A stretch of DNA of 64,000 bases, from contig CAJFUJ010000040.1 in the NCBI GenBank assembly GCA_904420185.1, positions 1 to 64,000 on the forward strand, given 5' to 3'. Positions 57,243-64,000 of the stretch are shown here, piece after piece (position 1 is the first letter of the stretch; each line of letters begins with the position of its first letter). A program made the position numbers and the translations under genes. Below the pieces are notes generated by a model. The model worked only from the letters and a program-made list of their open reading frames with translations. It was not told where the DNA came from and ran no database searches. This DNA comes from an uncultured Butyricicoccus sp. (GTDB lineage: Bacteria > Bacillota > Clostridia > Oscillospirales > Butyricicoccaceae).

Positions 57243-58784
57243 ATGGCAGATCGGGTAGACGATCATCGCGTGCTGGTGGACCGCAGCGGTACGCTGCAAG
57301 ATATCACGCCTCTAGTGGGCGACCTGACCGCGACCGATGACCTGGAAACGCTGGCCGTCGAAGTGGGCTTTACCCTGCTGGTTAGCCCCTGGGACAGGTA
57401 TGTGCCGACCGGGGTGCTGGCGCCGGGCAGCAAGCTGCACATCCGCAACCACGGCGTCGATGTCTGGTCAGGCGTGGTTGTGACCGTCGGGCTGGATGGC
57501 AGCGTGATCGCCTACGACCGAGGCTGGTATCTGGGCAAGAGCCAGGTGGTTTTACAGGCGCAGGATGCACCCGCGGCCGATGTTGTCCGCCGGGCGTGCG
57601 CCCTGGCCGGTATCCCGGCCGGCAGCATCGACCTGCCCGCGCAGACGATCACCCAGATCTGGGCGGGCGATACCCCGTCTGACATCATCAGCGACGTGCT
57701 GGACGCATGCAGCGCTGCGACCGGCAAAACCTACCATTCTTTCGTGCAGGACGGCGCGCTGCAAGTCGAAACACTGGGTGTGACGCCCATCACCGCCTAT
57801 CACAGGCCAGCTGAAAATGTGGCGGCCTTTGATATCACCTGGGCGCTCGGGCAGGTATCGGGCGAGGACAGCATCCAAAACATGGTCAACGCGGTTAAGA
57901 TCGTGGCTGGGGACGACCAGACGACTCACATCGGCGCCGAAGCCAGCAATGCGGCGAGCATCGCCAGGTATGGCTACTTGCAGATGGTCGAAAGCGTCAG
58001 CGAGGACCCGGGCGCGGCCCAACTAGAAGCCATGGTGCGCAGCCTGCTCGCCCAGCGCGACCGGGTAGCGGCCACGCGCACGGTCGGCGAGATCTGGGGC
58101 AGCGATACGGTCAAAAGCGGGGTGGTGCTCCGGTTTAACTCTCCGGCCTTTGGCATCGAGGGCTTGCACCGGGTTACGCGCGTCGTGCATCGCTATGGCG
58201 GCGCGGGACACACGATGGAGCTGGAACTTGCCGCGCTGTCGCAGCCGCGGGCCGCGCCGCAGGCGGCCGATACTGTGCAGGTATACGGCTTTCCGGCCGG
58301 CATCGGCGCCAGCGACGCCCAAAGTGTAGAGGCAGACAGCAGCGCCGGGAGCCGGACAGCCGGCACCGCGGCCGCCTTTGTGCAGGCGGCCGCAGGCGAA
58401 GTCGGTTACCGCGAAGGACCAGGCAACCAAAACAAATACGGCGCCTGGGCGGGCAACAACGGCGTGGCTTGGTGCGCCTATTTCGTGTGCTGGTGCGGCG
58501 CGCAGGTGGACGCGCCCATCCCGACGAACATCGGCAGCGTGAGCGGCCTGCGTGACTGGTTTTCGGCGCGGGGCAAATATCACACGGTTGCAAGCGGATA
58601 TAGCCCTAAGACGGGTGATATCATGATTCAAAAGACGAGTGCAAGCCATACCGGCATCGTCGAGAGCGCGAGCGGCAACCGCGTGCAGACTATTGAGGGC
58701 AACTGCTCGAACATGGTGCGGCGCATGACCCGCAGCTTGAGCGAGATCGACGGCTTTTGCTCGCCCTGGGACGAAGGAGGATAA
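57243..58784 (+). CDS. Baseplate hub protein (XkdQ-like) fused to a C-terminal CHAP amidase domain
   Basis: The 513-residue protein's residues 1-340 form the XkdQ/gpD-like hub (LVDRSGTLQDITPLVGDLTA, NHGVDVWSGVVV, GVVLRFNSPAFGIEGLHRVT). A linker leads to a CHAP domain (about 375-513) with catalytic Cys in NNGVAWCAYFVCW and His in TSASHTGIVESA. CHAP domains cleave peptidoglycan. The fusion puts a lytic enzyme at the tail tip to digest the wall during DNA injection. In PBSX these functions lie in separate genes. Confidence 0.88.
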   Translation: MADRVDDHRVLVDRSGTLQDITPLVGDLTATDDLETLAVEVGFTLLVSPWDRYVPTGVLAPGSKLHIRNHGVDVWSGVVVTVGLDGSVIAYDRGWYLGKSQVVLQAQDAPAADVVRRACALAGIPAGSIDLPAQTITQIWAGDTPSDIISDVLDACSAATGKTYHSFVQDGALQVETLGVTPITAYHRPAENVAAFDITWALGQVSGEDSIQNMVNAVKIVAGDDQTTHIGAEASNAASIARYGYLQMVESVSEDPGAAQLEAMVRSLLAQRDRVAATRTVGEIWGSDTVKSGVVLRFNSPAFGIEGLHRVTRVVHRYGGAGHTMELELAALSQPRAAPQAADTVQVYGFPAGIGASDAQSVEADSSAGSRTAGTAAAFVQAAAGEVGYREGPGNQNKYGAWAGNNGVAWCAYFVCWCGAQVDAPIPTNIGSVSGLRDWFSARGKYHTVASGYSPKTGDIMIQKTSASHTGIVESASGNRVQTIEGNCSNMVRRMTRSLSEIDGFCSPWDEGG

Positions 58785-58786
58785 AT

Positions 58787-59047
58787 TTGAGCAGCTATGA
58801 TGTAGCGCTGGCGCGCAGGCTCAAGCGCCTGTCACGCGCGGGGAAGGACCCCGGCTGGCGGGAGCTGCGCTGTGAGGCAACCAGCCCACTGACCTTTGCA
58901 AGCGGCGACGGCAGCCTGCTTTTTACCGCAGATGCCAGCTTGGTGTTGACGGCCGCCGCGGCGTCCCGCACCTGGCAGACCGGGGACCGTGCCGCCGTCC
59001 TGCTGGCAGGCAACGGCGTGCTCGTGCTGGACAAGATCGGAGGATAA
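58787..59047 (+). CDS. Baseplate protein, DUF2577/XkdR-like
   Basis: The 86-residue protein starts at TTG 58787, 6 bases after AAGGAGG. The C-terminal part (WQTGDRAAVLLAGNGVLVLD) is an OB-like barrel as in DUF2577 proteins between XkdQ and XkdS. Confidence 0.75.
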   Translation: MSSYDVALARRLKRLSRAGKDPGWRELRCEATSPLTFASGDGSLLFTADASLVLTAAAASRTWQTGDRAAVLLAGNGVLVLDKIGG

Positions 59048-59049
59048 AT

Positions 59050-59490
59050 ATGTTTACATGGTTTAGACGCGAGGCCGTCCCGGCCGCTGAGGTGCAGCGC
59101 GTGCCGGTGTTTGACTTCGACGCACCGGACACACGGACGGGAGCGTTCCGTCTCGTGGACGGCACCCCAGCCGAATGTGTGGGCGCGGAAGCCGTGCGGC
59201 GCTGGTTTGCGCTCATGCTGCGGCAGGAACCGGGCGGCGTGCCCATCTACCGCTTTGAGGGTCAGCAACAGCCGGGCGTGAGCCGGTCGGTGCTCGGCCA
59301 GCGTGCGCCGATCGGCTGGGTACAGGCCGAAATCGAGCGCAGCATCCGTGACACGGCGGCCTTTTGTCCGGCTGTGGCGGCGGTGGACGGTTTTGTCTTT
59401 ACCCGCCTGCGGCGCGGCATGGAGGTGGCCTTCACCGTCCGGCTGTACACGGGAGAACAAACGGAGGTGAGCGCCTATGTCGGCGGATGA
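59050..59490 (+). CDS. Baseplate wedge protein (DUF2634/XkdS, gp25-like)
   Basis: The 146-residue protein with RTGAFRLVDGTPAECVGAEA, VRRWFALMLRQEPGGVPIYR and QAEIERSIRDTAAFCPAVAA matches the XkdS slot. It follows XkdR by 2 bases and overlaps XkdT by 14. Confidence 0.85.
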   Translation: MFTWFRREAVPAAEVQRVPVFDFDAPDTRTGAFRLVDGTPAECVGAEAVRRWFALMLRQEPGGVPIYRFEGQQQPGVSRSVLGQRAPIGWVQAEIERSIRDTAAFCPAVAAVDGFVFTRLRRGMEVAFTVRLYTGEQTEVSAYVGG

Positions 59491-60535
59491 GATTTTACAA
59501 GAGCTTCTGGACGCGCTGCCGGACAGCTATCAAAAAACGGTCGGCTTCCCGGCCTATGACCTGCTGGCTGCGGCAGCGCTGCGCATGGAGGACACCGACG
59601 AGGAGGTCGCCGCCATGCGGGCATCGCTCGACCCGGAGAACCTCACCGGCGACGACCTGGACCGCTATATCTTCCCTCGCAGCGGTATCGAGCGGCGGCA
59701 GGCCACCTTTGCCGAGGGCATCGTCCGCGTGACCGGCACCGGCACGGTGCAGCAGGGCGACCTGTTTGCATCCGGCGGCGGGGTGGCTTTCCAGGCCGCG
59801 CAGACAGTCACTGTCACCGGCGAGGGCGATGTACCGGTGATCTGCCGGCTCGACGGCGCGGCCGGGAATCTGCCCGCGCACAGTATCACCCAGATGCCCG
59901 TGACCATCCAGGGCATCACGGCCTGCGACAACCCGGCGCCAATGACGGGCGGCTATGATGAGGAATCGGATGCCGATTATTATGCGCGCCATCTGCTCAA
60001 AGTGCGCACCCCGCCGACATCAGGCAATGTCTACCATTATCAAAGCTGGGCGCTCGAAGTGACAGGTGTCGGACACGCCAAGGTGTTCCCCTTGGGGCAT
60101 GGCGCGAACACGGTCGATGTGGTTCTGGTGGACAGCACTGGCCAGCCCGCCCCCGAGGAGCTGGTGCAGACCGTGCAAGATTACATCGACCCCGGCAGCA
60201 CCGGCGAAGGCGCGGGCGAAGCGCCGATCGGCGCGCAGTGTTATGTCAGCGCGGCGACCGAAAAGCGCATCTCGCTCAGCGCCAACGTGTCCAAATTGAA
60301 TACAGTCGGCCAAGAAAGCGTGACGGCTGCCATCCGGGACGCTGTGCGCGCCTATCTGGCCAGCATCGTTTTTCAGCAGGATTATGTGTCCTTTGGCCAG
60401 ATCGCGGCCGCGATTTTGGACGCGCCGGGCGTGCTCGACTTTGAAAACCTTCAAATAAACGGTGGCACGGCCAACATCCAGGTCGGAGAACGGGAAGCAG
60501 CCGTGCTTGGGGAGGTGACGCTTAGCTATGTATGA
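59477..60535 (+). CDS. Baseplate J/gp47-like protein (XkdT)
   Basis: The 352-residue wedge protein has the N-terminal FPAYDLLAAAALRMEDTDEE, the central GGYDEESDADYYARHLLKVR and the typical P-x-T-SGNVYHYQSWALEV followed by VTGVGHAKVFPL. It connects hub to fibres and triggers sheath contraction. Confidence 0.94.
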   Translation: MSADEILQELLDALPDSYQKTVGFPAYDLLAAAALRMEDTDEEVAAMRASLDPENLTGDDLDRYIFPRSGIERRQATFAEGIVRVTGTGTVQQGDLFASGGGVAFQAAQTVTVTGEGDVPVICRLDGAAGNLPAHSITQMPVTIQGITACDNPAPMTGGYDEESDADYYARHLLKVRTPPTSGNVYHYQSWALEVTGVGHAKVFPLGHGANTVDVVLVDSTGQPAPEELVQTVQDYIDPGSTGEGAGEAPIGAQCYVSAATEKRISLSANVSKLNTVGQESVTAAIRDAVRAYLASIVFQQDYVSFGQIAAAILDAPGVLDFENLQINGGTANIQVGEREAAVLGEVTLSYV

Positions 60536-61070
60536 CGATATGCTGCAAAGCCTGCCGGTGGCTTACCGGGAGGATGCCTGGGTGGTCGCGCTGCTGTCAG
60601 CCTTGGGTGCGCAGGATGAAGCGCAGCGGCAAGCGGCCTGTGATGCGGCAGCGCAAGTCTTTCCCGACGCCATGACCTGGGTACTGGCAATTGAGGAACG
60701 GGTCGCGGGGGTGGCATCGGGTGCATCCGCCCCCATTGAAGAACGCCGCAGCGCGCTGATCGCCAAGTGGCGCAGCATGACCGGCAAGAGCAACCTGGAA
60801 AAAATCCGCGCGATCTGTGGCTCCTGGCAGGGAATTGCCGCGCAGGTGAAATATCACGCCCCAGAGTATCGCATTGAAGTGCTGTTTCGCAGTTGGGACG
60901 GCATGCCAACCAACATGGAAACCGTGCGGCAGGCCCTGCGCGCGGTCATCCCGGCGCATTTGGCGTTTACCGTGCTGGCGCGGCTGATGCGTGAAACGCA
61001 GGCGGTGACACGGCTCGCGGCCGCAGGCGTGCGGGCCAAACATTACGGACAATACGAGGTGAAATTATGA
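60528..61070 (+). CDS. DUF2313/YmfQ (XkdU-like) baseplate protein
   Basis: The 180-residue protein (LQSLPVAYREDAWVVALLSA, TWVLAIEERVAGV, APIEERRSALIAKWRSMTGK) has the DUF2313 pattern. It overlaps XkdT by 8 bases and the fibre gene by 4. It links baseplate and fibre. Confidence 0.9.
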   Translation: MYDDMLQSLPVAYREDAWVVALLSALGAQDEAQRQAACDAAAQVFPDAMTWVLAIEERVAGVASGASAPIEERRSALIAKWRSMTGKSNLEKIRAICGSWQGIAAQVKYHAPEYRIEVLFRSWDGMPTNMETVRQALRAVIPAHLAFTVLARLMRETQAVTRLAAAGVRAKHYGQYEVKL

Positions 61071-61801
61071 GCTGGACAAACGCGGTCATTACCGACGCGG
61101 GGCATCGTCTGCAAGCGGCGCTGCTTGGCACCGGCAAGGGGCTGGTGTTCACGCGGGCGGTGACCGGTGCAGGACTTACCGAAGGGGAACTGGCAGCGCA
61201 GACCGCTGTGGCCGAAGAACGGCAAACGCTGTCGCTTCAACCGGCGACGCCGCTGGAGGACGCCAAGACAAAGGTGCAGGCGCTATTATCCAATGCCGGG
61301 CTGGAAACCGGGTACATCATGCACCAGCTGGGCTTTTATGCCAAGGCACAGGATGAGGAAGAAGAAATCCTGTATGCGCTCGTGCAGAATGAAACGGGTG
61401 ACGCCATTCCGGCCGACGCCGAAAGCCCCGGCTTTACGTCCGACTGGTCGTATGTGTTTGCCTACGGCAACGCGGACAGCGTGACGGTCATAGTTGACCC
61501 GGCCGGAATGATCACCTGGGACAAGGTTGGCGCGGCGGGCGGCGTGGCTCCCTTGGGGCCGGATGGCAAGGTGCCGGAGGAGCATCTACCCGAGATGGAT
61601 TATCTGCCGCTGGCAGGCGGTACGATGACCGGGGTCATCGATATGAATGGCCAGCAGCTTACAAATCTGGCTGCGCCGGTGAGCGCGGGCGATGCGGCGC
61701 GAAAAACCGATATCGATACAGCCGTGGCAGTTATAAACGCCGCGATCAAGAAGAAAACACCATCTACTTTTCAATTGCTTATGACAGGGAGGTTAATCTA
61801 A
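61067..61801 (+). CDS. Tail fibre protein with DUF3751-like N-terminus
   Basis: The 244-residue protein has the N-terminal phage fibre/collar domain (TNAVITDAGHRLQAALLGTG, YIMHQLGFYAKAQDEEEEIL), ending with YLPLAGGTMTGVIDMNGQQL, a common fibre repeat. It is short, so receptor binding likely depends on the next protein. Confidence 0.85.
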   Translation: MSWTNAVITDAGHRLQAALLGTGKGLVFTRAVTGAGLTEGELAAQTAVAEERQTLSLQPATPLEDAKTKVQALLSNAGLETGYIMHQLGFYAKAQDEEEEILYALVQNETGDAIPADAESPGFTSDWSYVFAYGNADSVTVIVDPAGMITWDKVGAAGGVAPLGPDGKVPEEHLPEMDYLPLAGGTMTGVIDMNGQQLTNLAAPVSAGDAARKTDIDTAVAVINAAIKKKTPSTFQLLMTGRLI

Positions 61802-62632
61802 ATGGGAATGGTGATTTTTGAGCAGAGCGGAACATTCAGCCCCGCTGACTATGGGCTTAATATTGGGGACATAATTCAAGGCGTCTGTGTCGGCGGTGGC
61901 GGTGGCGGTGGTGGCGGCGGTTCCGAAAACGGAAATACAGGAGCTAAAAACGGCGGAGATGCCGGAACCGGAGGTAAAGGTGCCGGCACTGGCGGCGGTG
62001 GTAGCGGTAATGGGTATGGCGGCGGCGGTGGTGGCGGCGGTGGTGGTAGCAGCTCCACTCATAACGGCAGTGGCGGCGGTGGTGGTGGCAGCGGTCATGT
62101 AAAATTCTTCACACATAAGATTCAATCATTGGAAAGTATCGCTGTTACCATAGGAAAAGCAGGGGAAGGAGGAAGCGCCATATATAGCCCGCCAGGCTCA
62201 AAAAGCGAAGATGGTAAAGCCGGTGGCACTAGTTCATTTGGAGCTATTGCTACGGCACTTGGCGGTAATGGCGGTGGTGGCGGGACTGCTGGATCTCAAG
62301 GAGGAACCGGCGGTTCCGGCGGAAGTTCTGGCGGCAGCGGTGGTAATGGCAGTGGCGGCGGCGGCGGTGGCGGCGGCGGATATATCATTGGTTCGAACAT
62401 CATCGGCGGTGGCGGTGGTGCCGGTGGTAAGAGCATTACTAACACATCTGCAACAAATAATTGTTCCATCGCAATGAGCGGTGCCGGCACTGGCGGTGGC
62501 GGTGGTGCCGGTGATGGTAGCGAATTAAACAGAGCCGGACAAGGCGGCATTTTAGGATGTAGCGGTGGAGGACAAGGACAGAACGGCGCAGATGGCGGTC
62601 CTGGCCATGGCGTTGTAGTAGTCACCTGGTAA
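61802..62632 (+). CDS. Polyglycine-rich tail tip/adhesin protein
   Basis: The 276-residue protein is about half glycine, in runs of up to ten (VGGGGG type) separated by variable non-glycine segments such as HVKFFTHKIQSLESIAVTIG. The end, GPGHGVVVVTW, is typical of phage Gly-rich domain proteins. Composition recalls gp38-like adhesins whose polyglycine-II helices display variable loops. It follows the fibre gene directly. Long Pro-rich frames on the opposite strand are shadows. Confidence 0.8.
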   Translation: MGMVIFEQSGTFSPADYGLNIGDIIQGVCVGGGGGGGGGGSENGNTGAKNGGDAGTGGKGAGTGGGGSGNGYGGGGGGGGGGSSSTHNGSGGGGGGSGHVKFFTHKIQSLESIAVTIGKAGEGGSAIYSPPGSKSEDGKAGGTSSFGAIATALGGNGGGGGTAGSQGGTGGSGGSSGGSGGNGSGGGGGGGGGYIIGSNIIGGGGGAGGKSITNTSATNNCSIAMSGAGTGGGGGAGDGSELNRAGQGGILGCSGGGQGQNGADGGPGHGVVVVTW

Positions 62633-62643
62633 GGAGGAAAACA

Positions 62644-62907
62644 ATGTATATTTTACTGACTGATAAAAACACCGTTGCGGAAATTATCCCGGACGAAGAC
62701 CCGATTTTCCCCGGCGTACCGATTGAACAGCGCTATGCGCCGGATTTTGTGGCGAAGCTGCTGCACGTCCCGGACGAAACCGAAATCGAACAGAATTGGC
62801 TTTATAACGCGGAAATGCAGACCTTTTCCTCTCCGTCTGAGCCAATCACGGAATCCGAAGACACAGAGAAAAATGAAGATTCCAAAACCGAATCGTCTGA
62901 AACCTGA
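62644..62907 (+). CDS. Small acidic phage tail-associated protein
   Basis: The 87-residue protein (YILLTDKNTVAEIIPDEDPI, FPGVPIEQRYAPDFVAKLLH) has a disordered Glu/Ser-rich tail. AAGGAGG precedes ATG 62644. Similar proteins often follow fibre genes; function unknown, possibly fibre assembly. Confidence 0.72.
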   Translation: MYILLTDKNTVAEIIPDEDPIFPGVPIEQRYAPDFVAKLLHVPDETEIEQNWLYNAEMQTFSSPSEPITESEDTEKNEDSKTESSET

Positions 62908-62944
62908 TATTTTTTAGGCCGCAAGGCCAGAAAGGAATAAAGAT

Positions 62945-63151
62945 ATGAACATTTACATCCAGAACCACGAGGAAATCAAGGCAATCTGCGCAGGCAAAAA
63001 TACCGAAGGCCGAAAGTATGACGTGAGTATCGGCATGGACATCTTCGATAAGCAGCGTGGGCTCGACTACGACGGTAAGGCGCGTGCCGAGTATAAGCGG
63101 TTCTGCGGCTTGCCGCTGAGCATCCGCGACAAGGACCTGCTGGGCTTGTAA
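62945..63151 (+). CDS. Small phage protein of unknown function
   Basis: The 68-residue protein (NIYIQNHEEIKAICAGKNTE, FCGLPLSIRDKDLLGL) lies between tail and lysis modules. AGAAAGGA precedes ATG 62945. Not recognised. Confidence 0.65.
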   Translation: MNIYIQNHEEIKAICAGKNTEGRKYDVSIGMDIFDKQRGLDYDGKARAEYKRFCGLPLSIRDKDLLGL

Positions 63152-63155
63152 GGGG

Positions 63156-63187
63156 AAAGGGGGTGACGGGGCGGGCCTTCCCGCCCC
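63156..63187 (+). promoter_or_regulatory. Shine-Dalgarno followed by a perfect hairpin before a TTG start
   Basis: AAAGGGGGTGA (63156-63166) is followed by GGGGCGGG-CCTT-CCCGCCCC (63168-63187) and then ACC-TTG. Without the stem the ribosome binding site would be 24 bases from the start; with it folded, about 4 bases. Confidence 0.6.
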
Positions 63188-63190
63188 ACC

Positions 63191-63448
63191 TTGTCAGTGC
63201 AAACCGAAATTATCGTATCCCTCATCACAGGTGGGTTAGCGCTGATCGGCGTGATTCTGTCCAACCGGGCGGCCGGGAACCGTACGGATGAAGCGATTCG
63301 CACCGCGCAGGCAGTCATGGACGCTAAATTAGACACGCTAACCCGCGAAGTGCGCGAACACAACAATTTCGCCCGGCGGATGCCGGTGATTGAGGAGCAG
63401 ATCAAGGTCATCAACCACCGAATCAAAGACTTGGAACAGGAGGAATGA
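63191..63448 (+). CDS. XhlA-like holin-associated membrane protein
   Basis: The 85-residue protein has an N-terminal membrane segment (EIIVSLITGGLALIGVILS) and a coiled-coil cytoplasmic part (MDAKLDTLTREVREHNNFAR, PVIEEQIKVINHRIKDLEQE). Start TTG 63191 or GTG 63197. It precedes the holin by 4 bases. It probably assists lysis. Confidence 0.8.
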   Translation: MSVQTEIIVSLITGGLALIGVILSNRAAGNRTDEAIRTAQAVMDAKLDTLTREVREHNNFARRMPVIEEQIKVINHRIKDLEQEE

Positions 63449-63452
63449 GGGC

Positions 63453-63692
63453 ATGAATATTACCAAAGGAACGCTGGCGCGGACGATCATCCTGGCGCTG
63501 GCACTCATCAACCAGGTTTTGAGTGTATGTGGCATTGCCGTGCTGCCGATCGAAGACGGGCAGATCGAAACAATGGTATCTACTGCCTGGACGGTTGTGG
63601 CAGCGGTCACCGCTTGGTGGAAGAACAACAGCTTTACTTCGGCAGCCATCGCCGCCGACCGGGCACGCAAGGAGGGGCAGTTTGGAAATTAA
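63453..63692 (+). CDS. Phage holin (SPP1 family)
   Basis: The 79-residue protein has two membrane segments (LARTIILALALINQVLSVCG and ETMVSTAWTVVAAVTAWW) followed by KNNSFTSAAIAADR, the SPP1 holin pattern. AGGAGG (63438-63443) lies upstream of ATG 63453. It permeabilises the membrane for endolysin release and overlaps the endolysin by 11 bases. Confidence 0.9.
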   Translation: MNITKGTLARTIILALALINQVLSVCGIAVLPIEDGQIETMVSTAWTVVAAVTAWWKNNSFTSAAIAADRARKEGQFGN

Positions 63693-64000
63693 AAGCAAAG
63701 TCTGCAATCCGGCCAACTACGGCGGGACCCTGAAAAGCGTTCAGTACATCGTCGTACACTGGACCAGCAACCAGGGCGACACAGCAAAAAACAACGTCGA
63801 CTATTTTGCGCGGGAAGTTGTGAAGGCCAGCGCCCATTATTTCGTGGATGAAAACGAGGTCTGGAATAGTGTGCCGCCTGACCGGCAGGCATGGCATGTG
63901 GGCGCGAAAAACTATGTACATCCGACTTGTCGTAATTCGAATAGCATCGGCGTGGAGATGTGTCTGACCGGCAAGGGCTATGTGCTGCGCCGCGGCACGA
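63682..64000 (+). CDS. N-acetylmuramoyl-L-alanine amidase (endolysin), 3' partial
   Basis: The open frame runs to the window end (106 codons). It begins at TTG 63682, about 5 bases after AAGGAGGGG. Amidase_2 motifs are present: zinc ligand His in QYIVVHWTSNQGD, the ASAHYFVDENEVWNSVPP segment, WHVGAKNY and NSIGVEMCL. It cleaves the amide link of peptidoglycan at lysis. The C-terminal wall-binding part is outside the window. Confidence 0.93.
   Translation, partial: MEIKSKVCNPANYGGTLKSVQYIVVHWTSNQGDTAKNNVDYFAREVVKASAHYFVDENEVWNSVPPDRQAWHVGAKNYVHPTCRNSNSIGVEMCLTGKGYVLRRGT

Larger units (their letters stand above)
34122..64000. mobile_element. Temperate myovirus-like prophage integrated in cotJC (right end beyond window)
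   Basis: A contiguous phage genome occupies the rest of the window: integrase and lysogeny genes (34142-39320), replication (41838-45343), packaging and HK97-type head (46234-51965), contractile Xkd-type tail (51955-62907) and lysis (63191-64000). The modular order is complete up to the endolysin and most essential genes are open, so the element looks recent. Two structural genes lacking an AUG start are the only visible sign of possible decay. attR lies to the right of base 64000. Confidence 0.95.

Noticed and set aside
61876..62625. Pro-rich open frames opposite the polyglycine gene
   Set aside because: Proline codons are the complement of GGN glycine runs; no ribosome binding site.

Overview
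This 64 kb window is a GC-rich (roughly 60%) chromosomal segment of a spore-forming, strictly anaerobic-type member of the Clostridia. The assignment rests on a dedicated dipicolinate synthase pair (dpaA/dpaB), a cotJ spore-coat operon, low-GC-Gram-positive style Shine-Dalgarno sequences (AGGAGG) and a sigma-A promoter pattern. The GC content and GC-rich intergenic hairpin repeats fit Oscillospiraceae/Butyricicoccaceae-like gut Clostridia; that family-level placement is inference. No rRNA and no CRISPR array was seen; there is one tRNA-Gly(CCC).

Host part, 1-34137. The window opens in the 3' end of rpoD, followed by five tandem GC-rich hairpin repeats and an EamA transporter. A TPP riboswitch plus attenuator controls a seven-gene thiamine salvage operon (thiD-thiW-thiM-tenA-thiZ-thiX-thiY, 1491-7178); no thiE is present. 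Next come a LacI-type regulator, a DUF4349 lipoprotein, two half-size TauE/SafE genes, and a quaternary-amine module: an MttB-superfamily methyltransferase and a BCCT transporter transcribed from a textbook sigma-54 (-24/-12) promoter, beside a sigma-54 enhancer-binding activator. Two two-component-system/ABC clusters of the antimicrobial-peptide-resistance type follow (15994-18481 without a permease; 21144-26208 complete), separated by tRNA-Gly, an MgtC-like protein and dpaAB. Then come glycogen phosphorylase, a tRNA_anti-like lipoprotein, a ketopantoate reductase-like enzyme, a four-gene operon (DUF436, HAD, TSCPD, SGNH hydrolase) and cotJABC.

Prophage, about 34120 to beyond 64000. cotJC is cut after about 33 codons, and a large serine recombinase gene begins 5 bases later on the opposite strand. 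Everything to the right is a prophage: lysogeny module (integrase, Uma2, a three-gene toxin/antitoxin-like island, DUF4236 membrane protein, S24/XRE repressor with divergent promoters and three matching operators), two similarly arranged accessory cassettes with convergently overlapping genes, replication (wHTH protein, DnaB, MazG-like, HUH Rep-like), an HNH nuclease and terminase, an HK97-type head, a contractile PBSX/Xkd-type tail (sheath, tube, frameshifted chaperone, tape measure, hub-CHAP fusion, baseplate, fibre, polyglycine tip protein) and lysis genes. It is therefore a myovirus-like temperate phage. Its right end and the missing 3' part of cotJC lie outside the window.

The most notable feature is the interruption of a sporulation gene by an element whose serine recombinase sits directly at the junction, the same layout as skin/sigK and SPbeta/spsM. 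Developmental excision that rebuilds cotJC in the mother cell is a testable inference. Other points worth checking are the sigma-54-controlled MttB/BCCT unit, the phage genetic switch, the A AAA AAC frameshift site, and two structural genes that appear to begin with AUA and AUC.
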